Below are positions 16,806 to 26,176 of a stretch of DNA of 64,000 nt, in pieces. Origin of the DNA: JAUYQR01 sp050632395 (GTDB taxonomy: Bacteria > Pseudomonadota > Alphaproteobacteria > Rhodobacterales > Rhodobacteraceae). The notes below the pieces were generated by a model that saw only the letters and a program-made list of their open reading frames with translations, did not search any database and was not told the DNA's origin. Location of the stretch: assembly GCF_050632395.1 (NCBI RefSeq), contig NZ_CP192600.1, positions 2,418,001 through 2,482,000 of the forward strand, written 5' to 3'. The position numbers were made by a program, and so were the translations under genes. How positions within the stretch are numbered: the stretch's first letter is position 1; every line of letters begins with the position of its first letter.

Positions 16806-18008
16806 TTATTCAGCAGCCATGCGCAGGGTGGCCTGCGCCATGCGGCCCTGCGCATACCAAGCCTGTGCCGCAGCAACGCCCGAGCCGAACTCGATATCCG
16901 CCCCCGCCTCGACCAGCGCCATCTCCGCCACCGAAAGCGCGGTCAGGCACATGCCTTCGTTCAGGTCACCAAGGTGGCCGATGCGGAATACCTTGCCGGC
17001 CAGCCGCGCAAGCCCCGACCCGAAGGAGGCGTTGTAACGCTCATACCCGATGCGGATCACCTCGCGCGCATCCACCCCGTCCGGCACGCGGATCGCGGTC
17101 ACCGTGTTCGATGCAAGCGACGGATGTTCGGCGCAGGTCATCAGACCCCAGGCCGCCACGCCACGGCGCACGCCTTCGGCAAGCCGGGCATGACGGGCGA
17201 TGACGTTGTCCAGCCCCTCGGCGTTGATCCGGTCCAGCGCACGGCGCAATCCGTGCAGGATCTGCGTCGGCGGAGTGTATGGGAAGTATCCGGTCTTCGT
17301 GGTTGCGCCCATGTCGCGGAATTCGAAATAGGCGCGCCGCATCGTCGATTTCTCGGAGGCTGCCATCGCCTTTTCGCTGACGCCAAGGATGCCAAGCCCT
17401 GCCGGGCACATCAGCCCCTTTTGGCTGCCCGTGACCGCCAGATCGACGCCCCAGTCATCCATCCGGAAGTCGATGGAGCCTACCGACGACACGCCGTCCA
17501 CAAACAGCAGCGCGTCATGGAAGCAGTCGTCCAGCACCCGGCGCACGGCGGCCACATCGCTGGTCACGCCGGTCGCAGTTTCGTTGTGGGTGACGAAGAC
17601 CGCCTTGATCTCGCCCTTGCGGTCCGCTGCCAACCTCCGCATGAACTCTGACACCGGCACACCCGCGCCCCAGGCCACGTCGATCACATCGACCACCAGC
17701 CCAAGCCGCGTCGCCATTTCCGCCCAGAGGGTAGAGAACTGGCCGTGGCGCGCCATCAGCACCCTGTCGCCCGGGTTCAGTGTGTTGGTGATCGCCGCTT
17801 CCCAAGCGCCGGTCCCCGACCCCGGAAACAGCATGACCTGCCCCGTGGTGGTGCGGAACACTTGGCGAAGATCGGCCAGGATGCCAAGCGTAAGCGCCCC
17901 GAACTCCGGCCCACGCTGATCCTGCATCGCGACGTTCATCGCCATGCGGACGTCCTCCGGCACATTCGTTGGTCCAGGGATGAAAAGGTGGTTGGTTCCG
18001 GTGCGCAT
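16806..18008 (-). CDS. sgaA: Serine-glyoxylate aminotransferase
   Basis: This 400-residue PLP enzyme transfers the amino group of serine to glyoxylate, giving hydroxypyruvate and glycine in the serine cycle. It starts with the family signature NHLFIPGPTNVPEDV and has the PLP lysine K197 in TGSQKGLMCPAG, with GSGTGAWEAAI in the PLP phosphate region. The ATG at 18008 is chosen over upstream in-frame starts because a perfect GGGAGG lies seven bases before it. It is the promoter-proximal gene of the sgaA-mcl-mtkA-mtkB operon and faces the divergent regulator gene. Confidence 0.93.
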   Translation of the reverse strand: MRTGTNHLFIPGPTNVPEDVRMAMNVAMQDQRGPEFGALTLGILADLRQVFRTTTGQVMLFPGSGTGAWEAAITNTLNPGDRVLMARHGQFSTLWAEMATRLGLVVDVIDVAWGAGVPVSEFMRRLAADRKGEIKAVFVTHNETATGVTSDVAAVRRVLDDCFHDALLFVDGVSSVGSIDFRMDDWGVDLAVTGSQKGLMCPAGLGILGVSEKAMAASEKSTMRRAYFEFRDMGATTKTGYFPYTPPTQILHGLRRALDRINAEGLDNVIARHARLAEGVRRGVAAWGLMTCAEHPSLASNTVTAIRVPDGVDAREVIRIGYERYNASFGSGLARLAGKVFRIGHLGDLNEGMCLTALSVAEMALVEAGADIEFGSGVAAAQAWYAQGRMAQATLRMAAE

Positions 18009-18054
18009 GTCAGGCCTCCCTTGTTCGTTGGCCTCTCCTGTCACCATTCGCTCA

Positions 18055-18126
18055 ATGTGCAAAAGCAAACCGCGTCGCGCTGTAAACGCGAGAATTTACA
18101 AACGCCCACTTCTGTAATATTGTAAT
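18055..18126. promoter_or_regulatory. Divergent promoter/operator region between sgaA and the ScfR-type gene
   Basis: The inverted repeat TGTAAA (18081-18086), 8 bases, TTTACA (18095-18100) overlaps a predicted plus-strand promoter: TTTACA at 18095-18100, a 17-base spacer and TATTGT at 18118-18123. Nearer sgaA, the minus strand reads GTTTGCTTTTGCACA, two direct TTTGC half-sites resembling the TTTGCAAA elements known for PccR/RamB-type regulators. A TGTAAT direct repeat lies at 18113-18126. This is a plausible autoregulatory and operon-control region; binding is inferred. Confidence 0.5.
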
Positions 18127-18155
18127 GTTGACAAAGCAGGGATGTGTGCATCGGT

Positions 18156-19550
18156 ATGCAGAAAACCTTCATCGGGCCGCACCTGCGGCGCTTGCGTCTG
18201 GACCGCAACGAGACGCAGGGCGCAATGGCGCGTGCGCTCGGGATCAGCCCGTCCTACGTGAACCTTCTGGAAAACAACGAACGGTCCGTTTCGGTTCAGG
18301 TGCTCTTGAAACTGTTCGAGGCTTACGGCGTCGACTGGCGCGAGATTGCCGAAGAAGACGGCTCCGGCCAGTTGGCCGACCTGCGCGCCTCGCTGCAGGA
18401 CCCGCTCTTTGCCGACGCCCGCCCCGACCTTACGCAATTGCGAGCGGCCCTTGTCCATGCGCCCGACCTTGCCGCCGCGTTCCTGCGCCTCCATCGCAGT
18501 TGGCAGGCCGCAACCGACCAGCTTCTGTCCCTTGGCGAAGGCGACGTGCGCGCAATCAACGCCACCCCCGAAACCGCCGTTCACAATGTCTTTCGCCGCC
18601 AGCGCAACCACTTCCGCGATCTGGAAGACGCGGCCGAGGCGTTCTGGACCAGCCCCATTGAGCGCGACGAAGTCTATGTCGCCCTGAAACGCCGCCTGCG
18701 CGACGGGCTTGGCATTTCCGTTCGCCTCGCCCGCGTCGAAGACCTGCCCGGCACGTTGCGCCAATATGACGAGGCGCGGCGCGAGATTCTGCTGTCCGAA
18801 GCGCTCGATCACACCAACCGCACCTTCCAGCTTGTTCACATGTGCGGCCTTCTGGAACAGCGCGACCTTCTCGACACCCTGATCGCCCGCGCTGGCATCG
18901 CCGATCCGCGCGGCGTGGCGCGGCTGCGGGTGGAACTGGCGAACTACTTCGCCGCAGCCGTGCTGATGCCCTACGATGCCTTTCTGGCCGAAGCCCGCGC
19001 CACGAAATACGATCTCGACCACATCGCTACCCGCTTCGGTGTCAGCTTCGAGCAGGCCTGCCACCGAGCCACCACTCTGCAACGTGAAGGCGCACAGGGC
19101 GTGCCATTCTTCTTCATGCGCATCGACAAGGGCGGCAACGTCACCAAGCGGTTTAACGCGACCGACTTCCACCTTGCCGAATACGGCGGCGCCTGCCCGC
19201 GTCTCGATGTCCACACCTCTTTCCGCACACCCGGCAAGATCGTCCCGCAATTCGTTGAGATGCCAGACAAATCACAGTATTTCGTATTCTCTCGCACGGT
19301 TGACCGCCCGACATGGATTCGGCACGCCCAAGACAATCGCCTGGCGGTCGCGATGGGCTGCACCATCGACCATGCCGCCGAAATCGGCTATGCCGAAGCC
19401 TTCAGCGTGGCCGGCGCGCGCATGGTGCCGATCGGCATCAACTGCCGCATCTGCCCCCGCGCGAACTGCGACCAACGCGCGCATCAGGCGACGATCCTGA
19501 CCCAGCCTGTCGATGAAAAACGTCGTGGTGCCACCCGCTTCGACGGCTAG
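18156..19550 (+). CDS. ScfR-family (short-chain fatty acyl-CoA) XRE regulator
   Basis: This 464-residue protein has an N-terminal helix-turn-helix (about 5-62: LRRLRLDRNETQGAMARALGIS, SYVNLLENNERSVS). A long IrrE-like domain without an HExxH zinc motif follows, then a C-terminal DUF2083-type region with cysteines (GINCRICPRANCDQ). Known relatives (RamB, PccR) sense acyl-CoA status and control acetate, propionate or glyoxylate metabolism. It is divergent from sgaA-mcl-mtkAB, so it probably controls that operon; this is inference. ATG 18156 fits the family start; a GTG at 18144 would add four residues. The stop overlaps that of the convergent kinase in CTAG. Confidence 0.85.
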   Translation: MQKTFIGPHLRRLRLDRNETQGAMARALGISPSYVNLLENNERSVSVQVLLKLFEAYGVDWREIAEEDGSGQLADLRASLQDPLFADARPDLTQLRAALVHAPDLAAAFLRLHRSWQAATDQLLSLGEGDVRAINATPETAVHNVFRRQRNHFRDLEDAAEAFWTSPIERDEVYVALKRRLRDGLGISVRLARVEDLPGTLRQYDEARREILLSEALDHTNRTFQLVHMCGLLEQRDLLDTLIARAGIADPRGVARLRVELANYFAAAVLMPYDAFLAEARATKYDLDHIATRFGVSFEQACHRATTLQREGAQGVPFFFMRIDKGGNVTKRFNATDFHLAEYGGACPRLDVHTSFRTPGKIVPQFVEMPDKSQYFVFSRTVDRPTWIRHAQDNRLAVAMGCTIDHAAEIGYAEAFSVAGARMVPIGINCRICPRANCDQRAHQATILTQPVDEKRRGATRFDG

Positions 19551-22500
19551 GTCTGCGCCCCGGCGCAAGCAATCAACGCCTCAGCCAGCCGGTCCAGCCG
19601 GATCGGCTTGGCGACAAAGCCCGCGAACCCGGCCCCAAGGTATTCCTCCACCTGATGCGTCATCGCATTGGCCGTCACCGCAATCGCCGGCGGGCAGCGC
19701 TGTCCGGTCGCGCGCGCCTGCGCCTGCACCGCCGCCAGCGTGGACACCCCGTCCATCCCCGGCATCGCGATATCAAGTAGCAGCGCGTCGAAATCCCCTC
19801 CCGCACAGGCCACCAGCGCCTCGGCACCGTCGGCCACGATCAGGCACCGCACCCCAAGGGCGCCAAGCATGGTCTGCTGGATCAGCCGGTTCGTCGCATT
19901 GTCTTCGGCGACCAGCACCATCATCGGCGGCACGACCGGCAGCGCGGGCTGCGCCGCCTCCGCCTCGTCGCCCGCCACCAGCGGCACCGCGATATCGACC
20001 AACGCCCGCAGGCCACGCCCCGGCTCCGCCTCCAGCGTCACGCTGCCACCCATCATCTGCGCCAGCCGGCGCACGATCGGCAGCCCAAGCCCGGTGCCGC
20101 CATAGCGCCGCGTGATGCCGCCGTCGCCTTGGGTGAACTCATCGAACACCCGCGCAAGTTCGCCTTGGGTCATGCCGATGCCGGTGTCGCTGACCTCGAT
20201 TCCCAGTCGGTCCGGGGATGAAAAATCCACCCGCACCGTCACGCTGCCCGCATCTGTGAACTTCACCGCGTTGCCGATGAGGTTGTGCAGCACCTGACGG
20301 ATGCGCTGCATGTCGCCCAGCCGGTATGCGTTGCAATCACCGATGCAATCCAGCGTCAGCGCCACGCCCTTTTCCTGCGCCGCCAGCCCATGCGCCGCCT
20401 CGATCATCGGGCCAAGGTCTGCGGGACGGAACGGGCGAGGGTCCAGCGTCAACCGCCCGGCCTCGATCTTCGCAAGGTCAAGGACATCGTTGATCACGCC
20501 CAACAGATGCTCGCCGGACTGCCGGATCACCCGCACCATGTCGTTCTGCACCGGATCGTCCAGCCTGCCTTCCAGCACATAGGCCATCCCCAGGACCCCG
20601 TTCAGCGGAGTGCGAATCTCATGGCTCATGGTCGCCAGAAACTGCGACTTAGCCCGGTTCGCCGCCTCTGCCGAGGTCATCGCGGCGCGTAGCCGGGCCT
20701 CCGCCTCCACAGCGTCGGTGATGTCTGTCCATGAACAGACCACCGCAGCCCCCGTCCCCGGCGCCGACAACGGCAATGCATTGACCGAGACCACCCGCCG
20801 CAGCCCGTCTGCCCGCTTGATCGCATGGCGAAAATCCCGCACCATCGCCGCGCCTGCCAGCACCCGCTGCACCGGCAGGTCTTCGGCGGCAATCGGCTGT
20901 CCGTCCAGATCGGTGATGTCCAACCCGCGCGGCCAGACCGGGGCGCCTGGCCGCGCGGCGGTTCCCAAAAACCGCTCGGCTTCGGAATTGGCAAAGATCA
21001 CCCGGCCCTTCGCATCCACCGCCATGATGCTGGAAACCGAGGATTCCATGATCCGCGCCAGAAGATCGCGTTCGCGCGCAAGCGCCGCCTCCAGCGCCTT
21101 TGCCGCCGAGATGTCAAGATGCACCCCAATGATGGTCTGCGGCTGCCCGACTGCGCTCCACTCCACCACCTGCCCGCGCGAAAGCACCCAGACCCAGTGG
21201 CCATCACGGTGCCGCAGCCGCATCTCGTGTTCCACCGTGCCCACTTTGCGCGCGAAAAGCTCGGCTTCCTTGGCGATCATCGCGCGGGCATCGTCGGGGT
21301 GGATCATCGCGATCCAGTCGTCCTGCCCGATCGGGCTGATCTCGTCAGCCCGGTACCCGACGATTTCCGCCCAGCGGTCGTTGACGATGGTGCTGCCCTC
21401 ATGGCGGAATTCCCAGGTGCCGACGCGCGCGCCCTCGATCACCTGATGCAGCCGCCGGTCCGCCCGACGCCGGGCTGTCACGTCCTGGTAAAGCCCCACC
21501 GTCTCTCGCGCCGGGGTCGCGCGTTCCCGCACCCAGATGATGCGCCCGTCGTCCAGCCGGTCCTCGCCATCCCAGTCGTCGGTCAACTGGCGGTCCAGCC
21601 GGCGCCGCAGATTTCCCGCTACGCGCGCGTCGGTGTCGCCAAAGACGCCGCGCGCAATGGCGGCGCGCAAGAGGTCGTCATAAAGCGCGCCCACCTCGAT
21701 CAGGTCGACGATCCCCGCGAACACCCGGGCGTAATGGCTGTTCCACAAGACGAGCCGGTCTTCGGCGTCAAACACCGCAAAGCCTTCGTCCAGCGCCTCG
21801 ATCGCCGCCACCAACCGGGCGCGCGCTGCCTCCAGCGCCTCCTGCTCGGCCCGCAGCGCGATTTCCTTGGCGTCGATCTCGCTCACATCCTCGATCAGCG
21901 CCCATGCCAGCCTGCGCCCACCCGGCTCGACGTTCATGAACCCGCGCAGCACCACGGGAAATCGCGCGCCGTTGTTGCGCTGCAAGGTCGTCCGGATCGG
22001 CCCGTACGACTGTCGCGCCTTCAACCCGGCAATCGCCGTTTCAATCACCCCGGCCACGTCGGGCGGCAAAAGCTGTCTGACGTTCAGACCCGGTGTCGTT
22101 GCCGGATCAAGCCCGAACACCTCATTGAACGCCCGGTTGGCATCCAGCACCTCGCCGGTGTCATAGTCGTTCAACAGGATCGGCTGGGGGCACATCTCGA
22201 AAAAAGCGGCAAACTGTCCCTCGCGGTAAGATACCATCTCGGTCGCCGTCACCGCCGCCGACACGTCGCGGATCACCGCGACAAAGCCGGTCGCCTTAGG
22301 CCCCAGCGGGGCCAGCGACACGTCCGTCCACAGCATCCGCCCCGCAATCTCGAACCCGATGCGGTGTGGGCTGCCCGAGGCCGTGTCAGGCGCCGCCATC
22401 ATCCCTGCCAGCGCCGACACCAGCGGGCGCGGCAACAGATCGTTCATCCGCCGGCCAAGGCCCGCCTGGATCAGCACCGAAAGCCATGTCGCGTTGGTGC

Positions 22501-23152
22501 TGTGGCAGGCCACCAGCGTGCCATCCGCCGACAGTTCCAGCACCAGATCGGGCAGCGCCTGCAACGTCGCCACCAGATGCTCGCGCGCCGAAACGCTGGC
22601 CGCCTCGGCCTCGGCGCGCATCTGGACCGACGCAATCGCGCGCCCGATCGAGGTCAGAAGCAGGCGTTCATCCTCGGTCAGGCTGCGTTCGCCCGACTGG
22701 CTGTCATAACCGATCACCCCGATCAGGTGCTCGCCGTCGCGCAATGGCACCATCAGGGTAGAGGCGACGCCGATCCGCTCCAGAAACCTTCGTTCCGGCA
22801 TGTCGGGCGGCAGCAGGCTTGCGCCGGGCACCCAGACCGTCTTGCCGGCCTGAAACGCCGCGTGCCAGCCCGGATGCTCCGTTGGGTCCATGTGCTGCAT
22901 CGCGGGTTTCAGCGCCGCCACTCCGGGGGCCACCCATTCGTGGCTGTTGTAATGCGTGCCGTCCGCGCGCACCCGAAAGACGAACGTGCGATCAAATCCG
23001 CAAGCAAGGCTCAACCGCCCGATCACAGCCTGCACCCCGGCATCGGTCTCTCCGGGACGCAGGCCAAGCAGCTGGTTCATCAGGTCCACGACCAGATGCG
23101 CCATGCGCTCCGACCGCGCCGCGACGTGCTCAGGCGGTCTGCTGGTTCCCAT
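19547..23152 (-). CDS. Soluble hybrid histidine kinase (GAF, multiple PAS, HisKA, HATPase, REC)
   Basis: This 1201-residue sensor kinase has no clear membrane segment. The domain order is GAF (about 30-180), four to five PAS-like domains (about 195-815), HisKA with H844 in FLATMSHEIRTPLNG, HATPase (about 940-1065, GTGLGLPIVRRLAQMMGG) and a receiver domain (about 1077-1195) with phospho-acceptor D1127 in LLLDIAMPGMDG. It probably passes phosphate to its own receiver domain. No histidine phosphotransfer or output response regulator gene is adjacent, so the output is unknown. ATG 23152 has AAAGGGGACG upstream. It ends convergently with the ScfR gene, sharing four bases. Confidence 0.9.
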   Translation of the reverse strand: MGTSRPPEHVAARSERMAHLVVDLMNQLLGLRPGETDAGVQAVIGRLSLACGFDRTFVFRVRADGTHYNSHEWVAPGVAALKPAMQHMDPTEHPGWHAAFQAGKTVWVPGASLLPPDMPERRFLERIGVASTLMVPLRDGEHLIGVIGYDSQSGERSLTEDERLLLTSIGRAIASVQMRAEAEAASVSAREHLVATLQALPDLVLELSADGTLVACHSTNATWLSVLIQAGLGRRMNDLLPRPLVSALAGMMAAPDTASGSPHRIGFEIAGRMLWTDVSLAPLGPKATGFVAVIRDVSAAVTATEMVSYREGQFAAFFEMCPQPILLNDYDTGEVLDANRAFNEVFGLDPATTPGLNVRQLLPPDVAGVIETAIAGLKARQSYGPIRTTLQRNNGARFPVVLRGFMNVEPGGRRLAWALIEDVSEIDAKEIALRAEQEALEAARARLVAAIEALDEGFAVFDAEDRLVLWNSHYARVFAGIVDLIEVGALYDDLLRAAIARGVFGDTDARVAGNLRRRLDRQLTDDWDGEDRLDDGRIIWVRERATPARETVGLYQDVTARRRADRRLHQVIEGARVGTWEFRHEGSTIVNDRWAEIVGYRADEISPIGQDDWIAMIHPDDARAMIAKEAELFARKVGTVEHEMRLRHRDGHWVWVLSRGQVVEWSAVGQPQTIIGVHLDISAAKALEAALARERDLLARIMESSVSSIMAVDAKGRVIFANSEAERFLGTAARPGAPVWPRGLDITDLDGQPIAAEDLPVQRVLAGAAMVRDFRHAIKRADGLRRVVSVNALPLSAPGTGAAVVCSWTDITDAVEAEARLRAAMTSAEAANRAKSQFLATMSHEIRTPLNGVLGMAYVLEGRLDDPVQNDMVRVIRQSGEHLLGVINDVLDLAKIEAGRLTLDPRPFRPADLGPMIEAAHGLAAQEKGVALTLDCIGDCNAYRLGDMQRIRQVLHNLIGNAVKFTDAGSVTVRVDFSSPDRLGIEVSDTGIGMTQGELARVFDEFTQGDGGITRRYGGTGLGLPIVRRLAQMMGGSVTLEAEPGRGLRALVDIAVPLVAGDEAEAAQPALPVVPPMMVLVAEDNATNRLIQQTMLGALGVRCLIVADGAEALVACAGGDFDALLLDIAMPGMDGVSTLAAVQAQARATGQRCPPAIAVTANAMTHQVEEYLGAGFAGFVAKPIRLDRLAEALIACAGAQT

Positions 23153-23241
23153 CGTCCCCTTTCGCCGCACAAAGGCGGGCCCGTTGCGACAGGCTAGTCC
23201 CGATCACCCAGCGCACACAAGGCTGTCGCGCGGCACTGCGG

Positions 23242-24396
23242 TCACCCCCAAAGGCCCAGCGGTTGCGCTGCGAACCCCGGAAACACCGCCGAGGCGTTGG
23301 CCATGCCCATGTGACCGGTCAAAAGTTCAGACAGAACACTGCGGTAATCGGTCACCACCGCAAGGTCAGCCCCCTCGTCCAGTACCTCGTTGGTCAACCC
23401 CGGCCAGCGACCGACCATTCGCCCGCCACGAGCCTGCGGCCCCAGCACCATCATCACGTTGCCCCGCCCATGATCAGTGCCGCCCGCCGTGTTCGACCGA
23501 AGTCGTCGGCCAAACTCGCTCATCACCACGACCGACACGTCCTGTTGCGCGGACCCAAGGTCGCGCCAGAACGCCATCAGCGCATCACAAAGTCCGCTTG
23601 TCAGGCCCTGGAAGGTGCCCTCCTGATCTGCATGCGTATCCCATCCCGGCACGTCGACCGTGGCGACCCGCAGGCCAAACCCCTCCTTGATCGACTGCGC
23701 GACGGTCATCAGGGGCTGCGACAGGCGGTTGTTTTCGGGATAGGCCACCGATGGCGCATATGGCCGCAGCGCCCCATCGGTCTGCGACCACAGCCGCGCC
23801 GACACCATCTCCGACAGCCCAACCAGATCGGCAATCGGCCGCGCCAATGGCCCGTGATCACCAAATCCCGCCAAAAGCCGCGCCCGCAGCGCCGGTGCCA
23901 GCCCGCTGCCTTCGGCCAACACAAGATCCGTCAGGTTCTCCGCCACCGCCGCCCCGGCACCCAGCAGCGACGTGGGTGCTGCCGCCCCGACCGCCAGCGC
24001 CGGCATCGGTCCGCCCGGCGCCGCCGCTTGCAACCAACGTCCGATCCAGCCCGACGGATCGCCTGGCGCTACCGCAGGCCCGAAAAGGCCGCGCTCGATC
24101 CTGGCCTCGGCATCGAAATGGCTGCGCGTCGACTCGGTCAGCCCCGCCGCATGTATCAGCGTCAGATCGCCCGCGGCGTAAAGGTCGGCCAGAGCCCCCG
24201 CATTGGGATGAAAGCGAAAATCGACGTCGGCCACCTCCTGCGAGATGACCCGCCCGGCACCGTCGCCTTCGCGAAGCACCCGCAGGCTTGGCGGTCGTGC
24301 CGCGATGAAGTCGGGATCGCTGGTCGGAGAAACCAGCGACAACCCGTCCGCGCCGCCGCGCAGGAACATGACCACCAGAACGGGCTGTCGAGCCAT
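23242..24396 (-). CDS. DUF1501 family protein
   Basis: This 384-residue protein has the start VLVVMFLRGGADGLSLV and the motifs GWDTHADQEGTFQGL and MSEFGRRLRSNTAGGTDHGRGN, characteristic of DUF1501 (sulfatase/alkaline phosphatase-like fold). No classical signal peptide is seen. DUF1501 genes almost always sit next to DUF1800 genes, as here, 10 bases downstream of one. The joint function is not established. Confidence 0.9.
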   Translation of the reverse strand: MARQPVLVVMFLRGGADGLSLVSPTSDPDFIAARPPSLRVLREGDGAGRVISQEVADVDFRFHPNAGALADLYAAGDLTLIHAAGLTESTRSHFDAEARIERGLFGPAVAPGDPSGWIGRWLQAAAPGGPMPALAVGAAAPTSLLGAGAAVAENLTDLVLAEGSGLAPALRARLLAGFGDHGPLARPIADLVGLSEMVSARLWSQTDGALRPYAPSVAYPENNRLSQPLMTVAQSIKEGFGLRVATVDVPGWDTHADQEGTFQGLTSGLCDALMAFWRDLGSAQQDVSVVVMSEFGRRLRSNTAGGTDHGRGNVMMVLGPQARGGRMVGRWPGLTNEVLDEGADLAVVTDYRSVLSELLTGHMGMANASAVFPGFAAQPLGLWG

Positions 24397-24406
24397 CGGC
24401 TTGCTC

Positions 24407-26068
24407 CTACCGCAAAAGGAAATCGGGGGTCAGCGCTGCAAAGGCAATCGCCTGCGTGGCCAGCGTGTGGCGTTCCTCGTCAGGCAACCCCGCAATCGGC
24501 ATTCCGTACCGATGCGCCGCCAGCCGCAATACATCCGCGGCGACCTCGCCGCCGCGAGCGGGCGCCACCGCCCCTGCATGGCGCCTCACGAACCCCTCCG
24601 CCGTCTCGCCGGGCAGCACGGCGACCAGGTCGGCGGTCGCTCCGTCGAACCAGTCTTCATGCGCGTCCATCACCAGATCGACGATCCGGTTCAGCGTCCC
24701 CGCCCCGGTCCACGGCGGGTTGCGGTCGGGGTGGCCGGTCGGCAGGACATACTGATGCTGCCACCACCCCGCCCGCGCCAAAAGCCCGCGGTACTGCATC
24801 TGCGTCGTTGTCACCTTGGCGCCCGTTGCCCGGTAAAGGCTCGCCAGCACCTCGAACGGTCGGCGCACCTTGGCTGGCGGTGCCTCGAACTCTGGCGACA
24901 GGACCAGCGCCCGGACCACCCGCGCAATCTGGTCCGGCGCGTCCGCACCGGCCAGAAACACATCGGCCAGCCGCGCGACCAGCCCCGCCTCCGGTTCATC
25001 ACTCAACAGCCGCCGGGCGATCTTGCGGCAGACATGGCGGGCAGTACCCGGATGCCGCGCCAGGATGTCCAACACCTCGTCACCATCAACCATCGGCCCC
25101 CGGTTGGGCGGGAAGTCGCGCCCCAGCACCCGCTTTTGATAGGGGTCATGCCATGCCGCGATGAAATGAACCTCACCCGTTTCGGGCGCGCGCGACCCAT
25201 CGTTCAAATCGCGCCAATCCCCCACTGACCAGCCGGTAAAGGCCCGCGCCACCTCGTAGACGTCAAGATCCAGATATCCCTCAGCAAGCCCTTCGGTCGC
25301 TCCTGGCACCTCGTCCCAGCGGCTGTACCGGTCGTTGAGGTAATTCTCCGCCCCAAGCGTGTGCAGTTCCATCAACTCCCGTGCGAAGTTCTCATTCGCC
25401 GGTGTCGCTCGGTTGGTATCGTTGTCCAGAAAATACAGCATCGACGGCGACCGTGCGACCTCACCAAGAAGCACACGGAAATTGCCAAGCGCGTGCTTGC
25501 GCATCGCCGCATCATAGAGCGGGAAGAACGCCGCGGTCTCGGCCTTCTTGGCGGCGTTCACACTGAAATGCTCGTGCCAGAACTGGGTCATCACCTCGCG
25601 CAGTTGCGCCTCGGCATGGACAGCGCGGATCAGGCTGGCGGCGATTACCTCTTCCATCGGGCGGATCCGTTCGACCCATTGCACACTGACCTCATCGCGA
25701 TAGACAGCGAGTGTAACCAGATCGGCAGCTGGCGCATCCAGATACCGCAGTGGGCGCAGTTGGTCGACCGCTTCCCACTTGCGGCCACCCACCTGCCCCG
25801 CGTCAAACGCAATCCGCAGCCGCGCCGAAGACAGCATAGCGTCAAGGCCGGGGTCCGACACCTTCCGGGCCAACTGGTCATCCAGCCAGACTTCCCGCCC
25901 CATCGCTGCAATTGCGGCCCGTGACGAAGGCGATGCGCCGAATGTCAGGCGGTTCAGCCAGATCTCGTACACCGACGCCCCGGTCGGCGCGGACAAGGCA
26001 ATTCCCGGTACCGCAAACAGCGACGCAGTCGCCAGAAGCCGTGTGTGAAACATGCGGCGCGTCAGCAT
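24407..26068 (-). CDS. DUF1800 family protein
   Basis: This 553-residue protein has a probable signal peptide (MLTRRMFHTRLLATASLFAVPGIALS) and DUF1800 motifs: NRLTFGASP, EVMTQFWHEHFSVN, NENFARELMELHTLG, VARAFTGW, FPPNRGP, GRHP-like ARHPGTARHVCRKIARRL. Its partner is the DUF1501 gene 10 bases downstream. ATG 26068 is chosen for its GGAGGGG ribosome site. The biochemical role of the family is unknown; reports link such pairs to secreted or periplasmic functions. Confidence 0.92.
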   Translation of the reverse strand: MLTRRMFHTRLLATASLFAVPGIALSAPTGASVYEIWLNRLTFGASPSSRAAIAAMGREVWLDDQLARKVSDPGLDAMLSSARLRIAFDAGQVGGRKWEAVDQLRPLRYLDAPAADLVTLAVYRDEVSVQWVERIRPMEEVIAASLIRAVHAEAQLREVMTQFWHEHFSVNAAKKAETAAFFPLYDAAMRKHALGNFRVLLGEVARSPSMLYFLDNDTNRATPANENFARELMELHTLGAENYLNDRYSRWDEVPGATEGLAEGYLDLDVYEVARAFTGWSVGDWRDLNDGSRAPETGEVHFIAAWHDPYQKRVLGRDFPPNRGPMVDGDEVLDILARHPGTARHVCRKIARRLLSDEPEAGLVARLADVFLAGADAPDQIARVVRALVLSPEFEAPPAKVRRPFEVLASLYRATGAKVTTTQMQYRGLLARAGWWQHQYVLPTGHPDRNPPWTGAGTLNRIVDLVMDAHEDWFDGATADLVAVLPGETAEGFVRRHAGAVAPARGGEVAADVLRLAAHRYGMPIAGLPDEERHTLATQAIAFAALTPDFLLR

Positions 26069-26176
26069 CGGAACCCCTCCGAACTCCCGCGCACAGCATA
26101 GCACGCGGCGGCCGCAAAGGATAACCGCTATCGGCAGGGCGCGGCGGTTCGCCGCCCCGGCGTCAGCCCTCCAGCC

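Noticed and set aside
16053..17651. A 532-codon plus-strand open frame across sgaA and the malyl-CoA lyase gene
   Set aside because: It has shadow composition and no domain; the two minus-strand genes are secure.
20825..23197. A 790-codon open frame on the plus strand opposite the hybrid kinase
   Set aside because: It is the antisense shadow of a high-GC gene with clear GAF/PAS/kinase domains; its own translation is rich in His, Arg, Pro and Gln and has no recognisable domain.
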